Notes: generated from the sequence alone by a model not told the origin. A stretch of 35,432 nucleotides of DNA from Betaproteobacteria bacterium (GCA_947478755.1 CANJXH010000009.1:1-35432), one strand, 5' to 3'; positions 23,801 to 32,197 are shown, numbered from the stretch's first letter. Program-made: numbers and translations.

Positions 23801-24463
23801 TCAGCTCGCGGCGACAGCGCCTTCCTTGGCGACATCCTGCCAGACGGCGTTGAAGCGGCCCTCGTTATTGTTCTCGATGAAGATGAAGGGCTTGAACCGC
23901 GCGATCAACTGCCTTGCGCCGCGCAAGACCTGGGACTCGAATCCTTCGGCATCGATTTTCAGCAGATCCAGCCGACCAATGTCCGCGATGGGCGGATGCT
24001 GGTCCAGCGCCAGCACCCTGACCTTTTCGGTATTGACGGCGCCGGCGTATTTCATCTCGGCATTGAATCCCGCAGTCAGCGAGAACGCGCCGTAGTTCCA
24101 GGGCTGGTCGTAATTGCCGGTCTGGATATCGACCATTGCCTCGGCATCGCCAACACCGCATTGGCTGGCAAAGACATTCAGCCGGCCGTTCAATGCGAGG
24201 TTCGCGCACAGCACCTGAAAGATGATGCGCTGCGGCTCGAAGCAGAACAGCTTGCCGTCCTTGCAGATCTGGCTGAGGGGCACGGCGTGCATGCCGATAT
24301 TCGAGCCGACCTCGATGGCCACGCCGTCGGCCGGCAGAAGCTGCTTGAAAAGCTCGACCTCGCCCTCGCACCACTCGCCATAGAGATTCACGTACTCGCT
24401 GATCAGGTCACCATGAATCAACAGGAACTGGCCCCAGCGGCATTGCTTCAGGTAGGTATTCAT
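23801..24463 (-). CDS. FkbM-family SAM-dependent methyltransferase, short
   Basis: Methyltransferase of 220 residues (Methyltransf_21 domain). The SAM-binding motif I is EVGSNIGMH at residues 51-59, the acidic strand is FCFEP, and the family signature KIDAEGFE at 169-176 is followed by VLRGARQLIARFKPFIFIEN. It usually O-methylates sugars or natural products. The protein ends about 23 residues after the last domain strand, without the 40-60 residue tail containing a YNP-like segment that many relatives have, so it may be a short form. There is no clear ribosome site before the ATG at 24463. Confidence 0.85.
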   Translation of the reverse strand: MNTYLKQCRWGQFLLIHGDLISEYVNLYGEWCEGEVELFKQLLPADGVAIEVGSNIGMHAVPLSQICKDGKLFCFEPQRIIFQVLCANLALNGRLNVFASQCGVGDAEAMVDIQTGNYDQPWNYGAFSLTAGFNAEMKYAGAVNTEKVRVLALDQHPPIADIGRLDLLKIDAEGFESQVLRGARQLIARFKPFIFIENNNEGRFNAVWQDVAKEGAVAAS

Positions 24464-24584
24464 CGGTTGGCGTGACGGTGTCAGAAATCAAGGCAACCCG
24501 GATGGTACACGGTACACATTTCGTCCGGAAAATCGGACTCATGTCTTACTTCCAACCGGGTGGCGTAGTCACGCAGAAATAAAA

Positions 24585-24697
24585 ATGGCCCGCATTGCTG
24601 TGGGCCGTATTTGCCATTTTTGGCGTGATCGTGGAATTCAACCCTCGCCCGGGCGAATCAGGAAAGCTCGCGCCAATTGCGTTACCAAGCGCTTGTG
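24585..24697 (-). pseudogene. candidate decayed tRNA copy with its terminator
   Basis: A hairpin at 24585-24608 differs at only two positions from the tRNA-Met terminator at 25036-25059 over 24 bases. Next to it, at the same order and nearly the same distance, lie GTGAT and then AACCCTCG (24640-24647), matching the T-arm and acceptor of the intact tRNA (25089-25096). TGG at 24621 would be the encoded CCA and GTTACCAAGC near 24681 resembles a D-arm. The T-stem is broken, so it cannot be functional. It may be an old gene duplication or a scar of an integrated element. The D-arm part is weak. Confidence 0.4.
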
Positions 24698-24698
24698 G

Positions 24699-24932
24699 TC
24701 AGATGTTCCCCGTCGACATGGCCGTCATCTGGATCGCCATCGGAAATGTAAATGTCGCTGTGGCAACGCCCATGAGATTTCCATACAGGGTGGAACGGCG
24801 ACGATTCACGCGTTGAAGATTCACTGCTTCAATGGTGTAGTGGCGGACGCAAACCGACAAGGTGGAGATCATCACCACAATGACCAACAGCGGGCGCGGC
24901 GCCACCAGATGCAACAGAATACTGATATCCAT
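24699..24932 (-). CDS. small hydrophobic protein, doubtful
   Basis: A 77-residue frame in the only large gap of the window (24464-25067). It has two hydrophobic stretches, about residues 4-30 and 53-72, separated by a basic segment with RRRS. No family is recognised and there is no ribosome site before the ATG, so it may be a chance frame. It is listed because it is not the shadow of another gene and lies between the tRNA remnant and the intact tRNA. Nothing else coding is visible in this gap. Confidence 0.25.
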   Translation of the reverse strand: MDISILLHLVAPRPLLVIVVMISTLSVCVRHYTIEAVNLQRVNRRRSTLYGNLMGVATATFTFPMAIQMTAMSTGNI

Positions 24933-25035
24933 GATTGAACGGTATTCAATGAAGTTGTTGAAGTGGGAATATATCCCATTTTTTGAGCGCTGTTATCAAA
25001 TTCGATGAAAATCGAAATTCCGGCCGGAAACAAAA

Positions 25036-25059
25036 ACGGCCCACATCGCTGTGGGCCGT
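25036..25059 (-). terminator. Rho-independent terminator of tRNA-Met
   Basis: Ten-base stem ACGGCCCACA / TGTGGGCCGT with a four-base loop, followed on the minus strand by TTTTG. It begins 8 bases after the encoded CCA end of the tRNA. A near copy stands at 24585-24608. Confidence 0.92.
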
Positions 25060-25067
25060 TCGTGTTT

Positions 25068-25144
25068 TGGTGGTGATGGGGGGACTTGAACCCTCGACCT
25101 ACGGATTATGAATCCGTCGCTCTAACCAGCTGAGCTACATCACC
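25068..25144 (-). tRNA. tRNA-Met (anticodon CAT)
   Basis: A 77-base gene with a full cloverleaf: acceptor GGTGATG pairing CATCACC, D-arm AGCTCAGCTGGTTAGAGC, anticodon stem ACGGA / TCCGT around loop TTCATAA (anticodon CAT), T-arm GAGGGTTCAAGTCCCCC, discriminator A and encoded CCA. The D-arm form is that of elongator tRNA-Met; it lacks the initiator features (unpaired first base, three G-C pairs in the anticodon stem). A lysidine-modified tRNA-Ile with CAT is a less likely alternative. Confidence 0.96.
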
Positions 25145-25223
25145 GCAACCTTCAAAAGGGGGCGAATTATCGTTGCCGGGGGTTTGCCTTGTCAAGGAAT
25201 ACCCGGTAGGTGACAATCGACCC

Positions 25224-26381
25224 ATGAAAGCAGATGTATTGATCATTGGCGGCGGTTTGGCGGGTCTGGCGCTGGCTGTTGCCTTGCGCAGCTCGCAACG
25301 CTCGGTGGTGCTGGTCGAGGGGCGGGCACCGACACGGCCGGCGGAGTGGGATGCGCGCATTTATGCGGTGAGCCCGGCCAACCAGGTGTTTCTGGAGTCG
25401 ATCGGGGCCTGGCAGCATATGGATGCGCCGCGCCTGACGGCGGTGGAGGCAATGGAGATCCACGGTGACGCGCAGGGGCGGGTCGATTTCTCGGCCTACG
25501 ATTCGGGCCTGAATGCGCTGGCGTGGATTGTGGAATCGTCGGCGATGCAATGCGAACTGTGGGAATCGGCCAAGCGCCAGGGCAACCTGACCCTGCTCTG
25601 CCCGGCCCAGCCGCAGACACTGGAACGTACTGAGACCAGATCGGTGCTGACCCTGGCCGACAGCAACACGATCGAGGCCGAATTGGTGGTGGCAGCAGAT
25701 GGGGCCGAATCCTGGACCCGCTCCGCGTCCGGCATCCATGTCAATTTCCACGCCTACGACCAGCTTGGCGTGGTGGCAAATTTCAGTTGCGAAAAGCCGC
25801 ATCGCGGCACCGCCTTCCAGTGGTTTCGCGAGGACGGCGTGCTGGCCTGGCTGCCGTTGCCGGGCAACAAGGTGTCGATGGTGTGGTCGACCCATGAAAC
25901 CAATGCCATCGAATTGCAGGCACTGAACGCCGAGGCGTTGTGCGCAAAGGTGGCGCAGGCAGGCAACCATCGCCTGGGCGGGTTTTCGCTGCTGACGCCG
26001 GCGATCGGCTTCCCCTTGCGGCTGATGCGGGCCCCTTCGTGCATCGCGCCACGGCTGGCGCTGATCGGTGACGCCGCGCACACGATCCACCCGCTGTCGG
26101 GCCACGGCATCAACCTCGGATTCCAGGATGCAAAGGCGCTGGCGGAACTGTTGCGCGACAAGCCGGACCATCTTGACTGTGGCGACTACAGTTTGTTGCG
26201 GCGCTATGAACGCAGCCGCAAACAGGATGTCATAGCCTTGCAGACCGCCACCCACGGCCTGCATCGCCTGTTCTCGCCCGGTTGGCGCCCACTCTCAAAA
26301 ATTCGCAATGCCGGCTTGAATTTCACAAATTCTTTACCTGTTGTAAAAGACGCGCTGGTGCGTTACGCCATTGCTTCCTGA
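25224..26381 (+). CDS. UbiH/UbiF/VisC/COQ6-family FAD-dependent hydroxylase
   Basis: Flavoprotein monooxygenase of 385 residues, of the family that hydroxylates the ring of ubiquinone precursors. The N-terminal Rossmann motif is IGGGLAGLALAVAL, the mid motif AADGAESWTR, and the second FAD motif GDAAHTIHPLSGHGINLGFQDA begins at Gly282. The start at 25224 fits the motif position; the ribosome site is distant and weak. It is followed after 46 bases by a DsbC-type gene, an arrangement I associate with betaproteobacteria. Which carbon of the quinone ring it modifies cannot be decided from sequence. Confidence 0.92.
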   Translation: MKADVLIIGGGLAGLALAVALRSSQRSVVLVEGRAPTRPAEWDARIYAVSPANQVFLESIGAWQHMDAPRLTAVEAMEIHGDAQGRVDFSAYDSGLNALAWIVESSAMQCELWESAKRQGNLTLLCPAQPQTLERTETRSVLTLADSNTIEAELVVAADGAESWTRSASGIHVNFHAYDQLGVVANFSCEKPHRGTAFQWFREDGVLAWLPLPGNKVSMVWSTHETNAIELQALNAEALCAKVAQAGNHRLGGFSLLTPAIGFPLRLMRAPSCIAPRLALIGDAAHTIHPLSGHGINLGFQDAKALAELLRDKPDHLDCGDYSLLRRYERSRKQDVIALQTATHGLHRLFSPGWRPLSKIRNAGLNFTNSLPVVKDALVRYAIAS

Positions 26382-26427
26382 ACATTCCACCCCCCTGATC
26401 CCCAACTACAGAAATCCCGGAGACCCA

Positions 26428-27156
26428 ATGAAACGCCTGCTGCCCCGCCTTGCCCTTGCCCTGCTCGCCCTGACTGCCCTGCCCGCTTTTGCCCAGGCCA
26501 ATGAGGCAATCCGCAAACTGTTCGAAGACAAGCTGCACGGCCACATCGAGCAGATCACCAAGTCGCCGATTGCCGGACTGTATGAAGTGGTGGCCGATGG
26601 ACAAATTGCCTACGTCGACGAAAAGGCCACCTACTTCATCGCCGGTGGCAACCTGGTCGACACCAAGAGCATGAAGAACCTCACCGCCGAGAAAAAGACT
26701 GCGCTATCGGACAAGAAGCTCGGCCAACTGCCCTATGAGCAGGCCATCAAGCAGGTGCGTGGCAACGGCAAGCGCGTACTGGTGACGTTTGAAGACCCGA
26801 ATTGCGGTTACTGCAAAAAACTGGCGAAAGAACTGAAGTCGGTCGACAACATCACCATCTACACCTTCATGATTGCGATCCTCTCCGACGACTCGGCCGA
26901 CAAATCGAAGGCCATCTGGTGCGCCGGCGATCGTGCCCGGAGCTGGAACGAGTGGATGATCAATGGATCGATCCCGGTCGCCGCAGCCGGTGCCAAGTGC
27001 GACGCCGATGCCATGCTGGACAAGAACCTGAAACTCAGCACCAGCCTTGCCATCCGCGGTACGCCTTACCTGTACTTCCCGGCGAGCAAGCAGCAGGTCG
27101 GTGGCTATATATCGGCGGCTGAAATCGAAAAGGCATTGATCAAGGACGGCGGTTGA
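26428..27156 (+). CDS. dsbC: DsbC-type thiol:disulfide interchange protein
   Basis: Periplasmic disulfide isomerase of 242 residues. Signal peptide to about residue 24 (LPAFAQA). The N-terminal dimerisation domain (about 25-85, with SPIAGLYEVVADGQIAYVDEKATYFIAGG) precedes a thioredoxin-fold domain with active site CGYC at 126-129, a second cysteine pair at 165 and 191, and the cis-proline loop GTPYL at 211. The pattern matches DsbC, which reshuffles wrong disulfides and is kept reduced by DsbD. The ATG at 26428 has GGAG five to six bases upstream. The gene ends four bases before the aldo/keto reductase gene. Confidence 0.93.
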   Translation: MKRLLPRLALALLALTALPAFAQANEAIRKLFEDKLHGHIEQITKSPIAGLYEVVADGQIAYVDEKATYFIAGGNLVDTKSMKNLTAEKKTALSDKKLGQLPYEQAIKQVRGNGKRVLVTFEDPNCGYCKKLAKELKSVDNITIYTFMIAILSDDSADKSKAIWCAGDRARSWNEWMINGSIPVAAAGAKCDADAMLDKNLKLSTSLAIRGTPYLYFPASKQQVGGYISAAEIEKALIKDGG

Positions 27157-27160
27157 TCCA

Positions 27161-28210
27161 ATGAAATACCGCAAACTCAGGCGTACTGGCCTCGATGTCA
27201 GCGTGATCTGCCTCGGCACCATGACCTGGGGTCAGCAGAACACCGAGGTCGAGGCGCACGATCAGATCGATTACGCGCTTGACCAGGGCGTCAATTTCAT
27301 GGACACCGCCGAAATGTATCCGGTGCCGCCGATCCCCGAGACGCAAGGCCGTACCGAGCAATACATCGGGACCTGGTTCAAGAAGACCGGGCGACGCAAG
27401 GATGTACTGCTGGCGACCAAGGCTGCCGGCCCCACGCACACCATGATGCGGCCCGGCCATGTACGTGGCGGACGGTTGCGCTTCACCCGCGAGAACCTGA
27501 CCGAGGCGGTGAACGAGAGCCTGAAACGCCTGCAGACCGACTACATCGACCTCTACCAGTTGCACTGGCCGGATCGGCCGGTAAACAGTTTCGGTCAGCG
27601 CGATTACCGGCACAAGATAGACCCGGAGTCGATACCGCTCGAGGAAACCCTGCGCGGACTGGAAGACCTGCTGAAGTCGGGCAAGGTACGCCATGTCGGC
27701 GTCTCCAACGAAACACCATGGGGGCTGTCGCGCTACGCGACGTTGGCCGAGTTCAAGCAGCTGCCGCTGATCGCCAGCGTGCAGAACCCCTACAGCCTGG
27801 TGAACCGCACCTTCGAGATCGGCCATGCCGAAATCGCGCTGCGCGAGGAAATCAGTCTGCTGGCGTATTCGCCGATGGCCTTCGGCACACTGAGCGGCAA
27901 GTATCTCGGTGGGGTCAGCCCGGCGGACGCGCGGCTGACGCTGTTCGACCGCTTCCAGCGCTACAAGGGCGGTACCACTGCGCAGGCAGTCGAGGAGTAC
28001 GTGATGCTGTTCCGCAAGCACGGCATCGACCCGGGGCAGGGTTCACTGGCCTTCGTCAATGATCGCGAGTTTGTCACCAGCTCAATCATCGGCGCGACCA
28101 GCGTGGAACAGTTGCGCAGCAACATCGCGAGCATTGACATCACCCTGCCTGAAGAAGTGATGAAGGGCATCGAGGATATCCATTCACGGATACCCAACCC
28201 GGCGCCCTAG
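27161..28210 (+). CDS. aldo/keto reductase, Tas-like
   Basis: NADPH-dependent aldo/keto reductase of 349 residues with a TIM barrel. The catalytic tetrad is visible: Asp48 and Tyr53 (FMDTAEMY), Lys87 (LLATKAAG), His135 (YQLHWPD). The length and the sequence YRKLRRTGLDVSVICLGTMTWGQQNTE resemble the E. coli Tas protein. It starts four bases after the DsbC-type stop, so it is translated from the same transcript, with no strong ribosome site of its own. The physiological carbonyl substrate is unknown. Confidence 0.92.
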   Translation: MKYRKLRRTGLDVSVICLGTMTWGQQNTEVEAHDQIDYALDQGVNFMDTAEMYPVPPIPETQGRTEQYIGTWFKKTGRRKDVLLATKAAGPTHTMMRPGHVRGGRLRFTRENLTEAVNESLKRLQTDYIDLYQLHWPDRPVNSFGQRDYRHKIDPESIPLEETLRGLEDLLKSGKVRHVGVSNETPWGLSRYATLAEFKQLPLIASVQNPYSLVNRTFEIGHAEIALREEISLLAYSPMAFGTLSGKYLGGVSPADARLTLFDRFQRYKGGTTAQAVEEYVMLFRKHGIDPGQGSLAFVNDREFVTSSIIGATSVEQLRSNIASIDITLPEEVMKGIEDIHSRIPNPAP

Positions 28211-28237
28211 CAACGGCACCTGATCAGGAGGGAACAC

Positions 28238-28489
28238 ATGGGGCTGTTTGTTTTCCTGATCGTCATGCTGGCTGCGGCGTGGGGCATTGTGTGGGAGATC
28301 AACCAGCCGGTCGAGTTGCCGCCGCCGGTTGCAAAACATGCTCCGGCCAAGCCGTCGCTGAGTGCGACCGCCAGCGAAGTGCCCGATGCCACCGCGACGC
28401 AGGCGGAAATGCCTAGCCCCTCAACCGACGCCCTGCCCGTCGCCAATGCGCCCGAACCTGAGAGCCGCGCTGCTTCGAATGACCACTGA
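28238..28489 (+). CDS. small membrane-anchored protein, Pro/Ala-rich
   Basis: Protein of 83 residues. Residues 2-20 (GLFVFLIVMLAAAWGIVW) form one membrane segment, and the rest is a soluble, low-complexity Pro/Ala/Ser-rich tail with acidic residues. There is an excellent AGGAGG ribosome site seven bases before the ATG, so it is probably real. I recognise no family. It lies 27 bases after the aldo/keto reductase and 39 bases before the flavin oxidoreductase, in the same direction and probably in the same operon. Confidence 0.7.
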   Translation: MGLFVFLIVMLAAAWGIVWEINQPVELPPPVAKHAPAKPSLSATASEVPDATATQAEMPSPSTDALPVANAPEPESRAASNDH

Positions 28490-28528
28490 TCGCCTGCAGC
28501 ATCCGTCGATTGAATTGGAGACAAAGTA

Positions 28529-29779
28529 ATGAGCAACCCCCTGTTTGCACCGCTGCGCATCAATACGCTGGAGATTGCGGGTCGCGTGTTCAAGACGGCA
28601 ACGACCGAGACACTGGCGACGGAGGACGGATTCATCAGCGAGGAATACCTGCGCTTCTACGAACCGTTTGCCTGGGCGAAAACGCCTCTGATCATCACCG
28701 GCAACATGTATGTGGGTCGTTCGGGGAAACCGACCTTCCGCAGTCCCGGCATAGACAACGATGACAAGCTATCGGGCCTGCGCCGCCTGACGCAGATGGT
28801 GCATGGGCATGGCGCGAAGATCGTAGCGCAGATCAACCACGTCGGGCGGCAGACCAACCCGAAAGTGGTGGGCATCGGCACGGCGCTGGCCCCGTCGGCC
28901 GTGCGCGAGATGACAACCTTCACCAAGCCGCGGGCGATGACGCTGGATGAAATCAAGCGCACGGTGGAAGAGTTTGCAGCGGCAGCCAAACGCGCGCAGG
29001 ACGCCGGCTTCGACGGTGTGCAGGTGCATGTCTCGCACGGCTATCTGCTGTGCGAATTCCTGACGCCGCACACCAACCGCCGCACGGATGAATATGGCGG
29101 TTCGTTCGACAACCGCTTGCGCCTGCCGCGCGAGGTGATCCGCGCGGTACGGGCACGTGTCGGGCCGGAATACCCGGTACTGATCAAGCTCAATGGTGCC
29201 GACAAACTGATGGTGAAAGGCGGCCTCGGCACGCCCGAACTGGTGGAGATCGCGAAGGCCTTGGTGAGCGATGGCGTGGACGCGATTGAAGTGAGCTGCG
29301 CCCACTACGAGTCCGGCTTCCCGATGCTGTGCGGCAAGTTTGACGGCTTCATCAAAACGCAGATCAAGCACGGCCAGGGCGCATTTTTGCCGAAGTGGCG
29401 GCAGTCGCTGATGGGTCTGATGGATGGCCCGCTGGCGCGCTACGCCAATCGCAAGTGGCCGACGCAGGAGGGTTTCAACCTTGAAGCCGCGCGTGCCTTC
29501 AAGGCGGCGGTGTCGGTGCCAATCATCTGCGTCGGTGGCTTCAACACACCGGAAGGCATGCGCTACGCCGTAGCCAGCGGCGGCACCGATGCGGTATCGA
29601 TTGCCCGTGCGATGGTGGCAGACCCGCTGATGGCGAAACACCTGCGCGAAGGCAGCAGCGGCCCGCGTTGCGACTATTGCAACCTGTGTGTTGCGCGCGG
29701 CGGGCGCGACGGTTTGAATTGTGTGAACCCTGCGCTGCAGGTGCAGCGCCGCGAAATGCTGAAAGCCGCCGGGTTCTGA
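28529..29779 (+). CDS. NADH:flavin oxidoreductase, old yellow enzyme family
   Basis: FMN-dependent oxidoreductase of 416 residues with a TIM barrel, of the family that reduces activated C=C bonds. Visible motifs are QINHVGRQ, the active-site VHVSHGYLLCEFLTPHTNRR followed by TDEYGGSFDNR, and the phosphate-binding GGFN and VSIARAMVADP. The C-terminus has four cysteines (381, 384, 387, 398) in a C-x2-C-x2-C-x10-C pattern, near but not equal to the 4Fe-4S motif of 2,4-dienoyl-CoA reductase. There is no second flavin domain. The ATG at 28529 has GGAG about eight bases upstream. It converges on hflX with a six-base gap. Confidence 0.92.
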   Translation: MSNPLFAPLRINTLEIAGRVFKTATTETLATEDGFISEEYLRFYEPFAWAKTPLIITGNMYVGRSGKPTFRSPGIDNDDKLSGLRRLTQMVHGHGAKIVAQINHVGRQTNPKVVGIGTALAPSAVREMTTFTKPRAMTLDEIKRTVEEFAAAAKRAQDAGFDGVQVHVSHGYLLCEFLTPHTNRRTDEYGGSFDNRLRLPREVIRAVRARVGPEYPVLIKLNGADKLMVKGGLGTPELVEIAKALVSDGVDAIEVSCAHYESGFPMLCGKFDGFIKTQIKHGQGAFLPKWRQSLMGLMDGPLARYANRKWPTQEGFNLEAARAFKAAVSVPIICVGGFNTPEGMRYAVASGGTDAVSIARAMVADPLMAKHLREGSSGPRCDYCNLCVARGGRDGLNCVNPALQVQRREMLKAAGF

Positions 29780-29785
29780 CGCGCT

Positions 29786-31156
29786 TTACGGCGCGAGGCT
29801 GATCTGCTCGCGCAGTTTGTCGACGGCGGCCTGTTCGGCTCGAACACTGAAAAACGCCCCCTCACCGTCGGCGCGCTCGGACAACACTTCGCAGTTGGCA
29901 AATATCTGGCCGCGCAATTGCTGCGCTGTCCAGGGCAGGAACAATTCCGCCTCGACCAGATCGCGCTGAAAAAAACCAACCAGCTTTTTGTGCAGCATGG
30001 CGACATCGGCCGGCCGCTTGGCGCTCATCACGATGCAGTCCGGATACTTCGCCAGGAGTGCGGCTTCGCATTCGGCCTGCGCTGCCGTGTCCCCCGGCCC
30101 ATCGCCCACGTGGTCGATCTTGTTGAAGACACGGATGCGCGGCACTTCGTCGGCATCGATTTCGGCCAACACCACGTCGGTCACTTCAAGCTGGCGCTCG
30201 AAGCCGGGGTCGGAAGCATCGATCACGTGCAGCAGCAGCGAGGCATCAAGCGCTTCTTCCAGCGTTGATTTGAAGGACGCCACCAGACCGTGCGGCAGAT
30301 TCTTGATGAAGCCGACCGTGTCGCTGACCAGCACCCGCGGGATGCTCTCCGGGTAGAGCGCCCGCACGGTGGTGTCGAGCGTGGCGAACAGCTTGTTGGC
30401 CACCAGCACTTCGCTGCCGGTGAGCGCACGCATCAGCGTGGATTTGCCGGCATTGGTGTAACCGACCAGCGCGACGCGAGCCAGGCCCTGGCTGCCGTGG
30501 CGGCGCGCGTTCTGGGTCTTGCGCTCAACTTCCATTGCCGCGATTTCCTGCTTCAGCTCGGCAATGCGGTCGCGGATCTTGCGGCGGTCGAGCTCGGTAT
30601 GCGATTCGCCGGCACCGCGGCCGCCGGTGCCGCTGCGTTGCCGGCCCTGCGGTCCGGCCAGCTTGGCGGCCTCGCGCAGGCGCGGCGCCATGTAACCGAG
30701 GCGGGCGATCTCGACCTGCGCCTTGGCCGCGCGCGAACGCGCATTGCGGTGGAAGATTTCGAGGATGACCATGGTGCGGTCCATCACTTCGCAACCGACG
30801 GCCTTTTCGAGATTGCGAGCCTGCGAGGGCGAGATTTCGTGGTCGACGAAAATCGCTTCGATCGGTTCCAGGTCAGCTCCCACCGGTGGGGGTGGCTCCG
30901 CACCCTCGACTTCATCGGCATCGGTACCGCCATTCACGTAGATGCGGATTTCCTCGCGCTTGCCGACGCCGAGATAGGCCGTGGTATCAAAGGCGTTGCG
31001 CTTCTGAGTGAAGGTCTGCACCACCTTGTAGCCCAGCGTCTTGGCCAGCTCGCGCAATTCGGTCAGAGAGGCCTCAAACTCGATGTCGCTGACGCTGGGC
31101 AATTGCACGGCGGCGACTATCGCATTGAGGGGCTTTTCGTCTGATTCTGATTGCAT
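29786..31156 (-). CDS. hflX: HflX-type ribosome-associated GTPase
   Basis: GTPase of 456 residues. HflX rescues or splits stalled ribosomes, mainly in stress. The P-loop is GYTNAGKST at 232-240, G3 is DTVGF at 279-283 and G4 is NKID at 345-348. The N-terminal HflX domain includes DHEISPSQARNLEKAVGCEVMDRT. Two points differ from the usual proteobacterial protein: an acidic/proline insert at about residues 76-97, and GGRGAGESHTELDRR in place of RGPGETQLETDRR. It is not next to hfq. The ATG at 31156 fits the family start but has no good ribosome site. Divergent from rdgC. Confidence 0.92.
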   Translation of the reverse strand: MQSESDEKPLNAIVAAVQLPSVSDIEFEASLTELRELAKTLGYKVVQTFTQKRNAFDTTAYLGVGKREEIRIYVNGGTDADEVEGAEPPPPVGADLEPIEAIFVDHEISPSQARNLEKAVGCEVMDRTMVILEIFHRNARSRAAKAQVEIARLGYMAPRLREAAKLAGPQGRQRSGTGGRGAGESHTELDRRKIRDRIAELKQEIAAMEVERKTQNARRHGSQGLARVALVGYTNAGKSTLMRALTGSEVLVANKLFATLDTTVRALYPESIPRVLVSDTVGFIKNLPHGLVASFKSTLEEALDASLLLHVIDASDPGFERQLEVTDVVLAEIDADEVPRIRVFNKIDHVGDGPGDTAAQAECEAALLAKYPDCIVMSAKRPADVAMLHKKLVGFFQRDLVEAELFLPWTAQQLRGQIFANCEVLSERADGEGAFFSVRAEQAAVDKLREQISLAP

Positions 31157-31232
31157 GGGTGGCCGTAGGGTTTGAGCGAGGGCGGATAGTACCTGAGTGC
31201 CGGCAAAGTCACGGTCACAACCGAAGTGAAAA

Positions 31233-31255
31233 TCCTGCTCCCGACCGGGGCAGGA
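31233..31255. other. hairpin in the hflX/rdgC divergent promoter region
   Basis: TCCTGC at 31233-31238 pairs with GCAGGA at 31250-31255, and the inner CCC/GGG extends the stem with one bulged T and loop GACC. It lies midway in the 141-base divergent region. It could be an operator or an mRNA leader structure; the function is unknown and it may be chance in GC-rich DNA. Confidence 0.25.
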
Positions 31256-31297
31256 GCGGTTATCCTCTCGTCCCTTTTGTGATTTGGCATTTCGCTC

Positions 31298-32197
31298 ATG
31301 TGGTTTCGCAATCTCAGAATCTATCGCCTGGCCGCCGACTGGAAACAGGGCCCCGAACAACTCAACGACCAGCTGGCCAAAAACCTGCTGAAACGCTGCA
31401 GCGGCCTCGACATGATCAGCCGCGGCTGGGTGTATGCCAAGCACGACACCTTTGTTCACTCGGTGAACAAGCAGTGGCTGGTGGCGCTTGGCGTGGAACA
31501 GAAGCTGTTGCCCGCCAGCGTGATCCGTCAGGAGACGCAGGAACGCATGGCAATCATCGAAGCCGAACAGGACCGCAAGGTGGGCCGCAAGGAAATGCGT
31601 GACCTGCGCGATGCGGTGACGCAGGAACTGCTGCCCAAGGCTTTTTCACGCAAGCGCACCACCTGGGGCTGGATCGACCCGACCAACGGCTGGCTGATGG
31701 TCGATGCCGGCTCGGATGCCAAGGCAGACGAGTTTGTCGAGGTGCTGCTGCATTCCGTCGACGACATCCAGCTGCGGCCGCTACAGACGGAGGTGTCGCC
31801 CATTTCGGCGATGACCGGCTGGTTGGCGACGGGCGAGGCGCCGGCCAACTTCACCATCGACGATGATCTGGAATTACGCGCGGCCGCGTCAGCGCAATCG
31901 GCGATCCGCTATGTGAAGCACGCACTGGAAGGCAAGGAAATCCAGCAGCACATCAGCGATGGCAAGATCGCCACCAAACTTGGCCTGACCTGGAACGACA
32001 AGGTGTCGTTCGTGCTCAACGACAAGCTGCAGTTGAAGCGCCTGGCGTTTCTGGATGTGCTGAAGGAAGAAGCCGAGCAGTCCGCGCGCGAAGCCGACGA
32101 GCAATTCGACGTCGATTTCGCGCTGATGGCGGGCGAATTGAACCTGCTGCTGCCTGACTTGCTGCTGGCGCTGGGCGGCGAGGTAAAGCCGGCGTAG
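31298..32197 (+). CDS. rdgC: recombination-associated protein RdgC
   Basis: DNA-binding protein of 299 residues that forms a ring dimer around DNA and limits RecA activity. The sequence is recognised over its full length: MWFRNLRIYRL, KAFSRKRTTWGWIDPTNGWLMVDAGS, the SPISAMTGWL and FTIDDDLELRA blocks, and the C-terminal LMAGELNLLLPDLLLALGGE. Length matches E. coli RdgC. No clear ribosome site precedes the ATG at 31298. It is found in beta- and gammaproteobacteria, which helps place the organism. It converges on the short-chain dehydrogenase with a six-base gap. Confidence 0.95.
   Translation: MWFRNLRIYRLAADWKQGPEQLNDQLAKNLLKRCSGLDMISRGWVYAKHDTFVHSVNKQWLVALGVEQKLLPASVIRQETQERMAIIEAEQDRKVGRKEMRDLRDAVTQELLPKAFSRKRTTWGWIDPTNGWLMVDAGSDAKADEFVEVLLHSVDDIQLRPLQTEVSPISAMTGWLATGEAPANFTIDDDLELRAAASAQSAIRYVKHALEGKEIQQHISDGKIATKLGLTWNDKVSFVLNDKLQLKRLAFLDVLKEEAEQSAREADEQFDVDFALMAGELNLLLPDLLLALGGEVKPA

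Noticed and set aside
24585-24938. 117-residue plus-strand frame in the 600-base gap
   Set aside because: Arg/His-rich, no family, no ribosome site, and it starts inside the copied terminator hairpin.
24964-24984. TGGGA-ATATA-TCCCA hairpin followed by six T on the plus strand
   Set aside because: It looks like a small terminator, but no plus-strand gene ends before it and the stem is only five bases.
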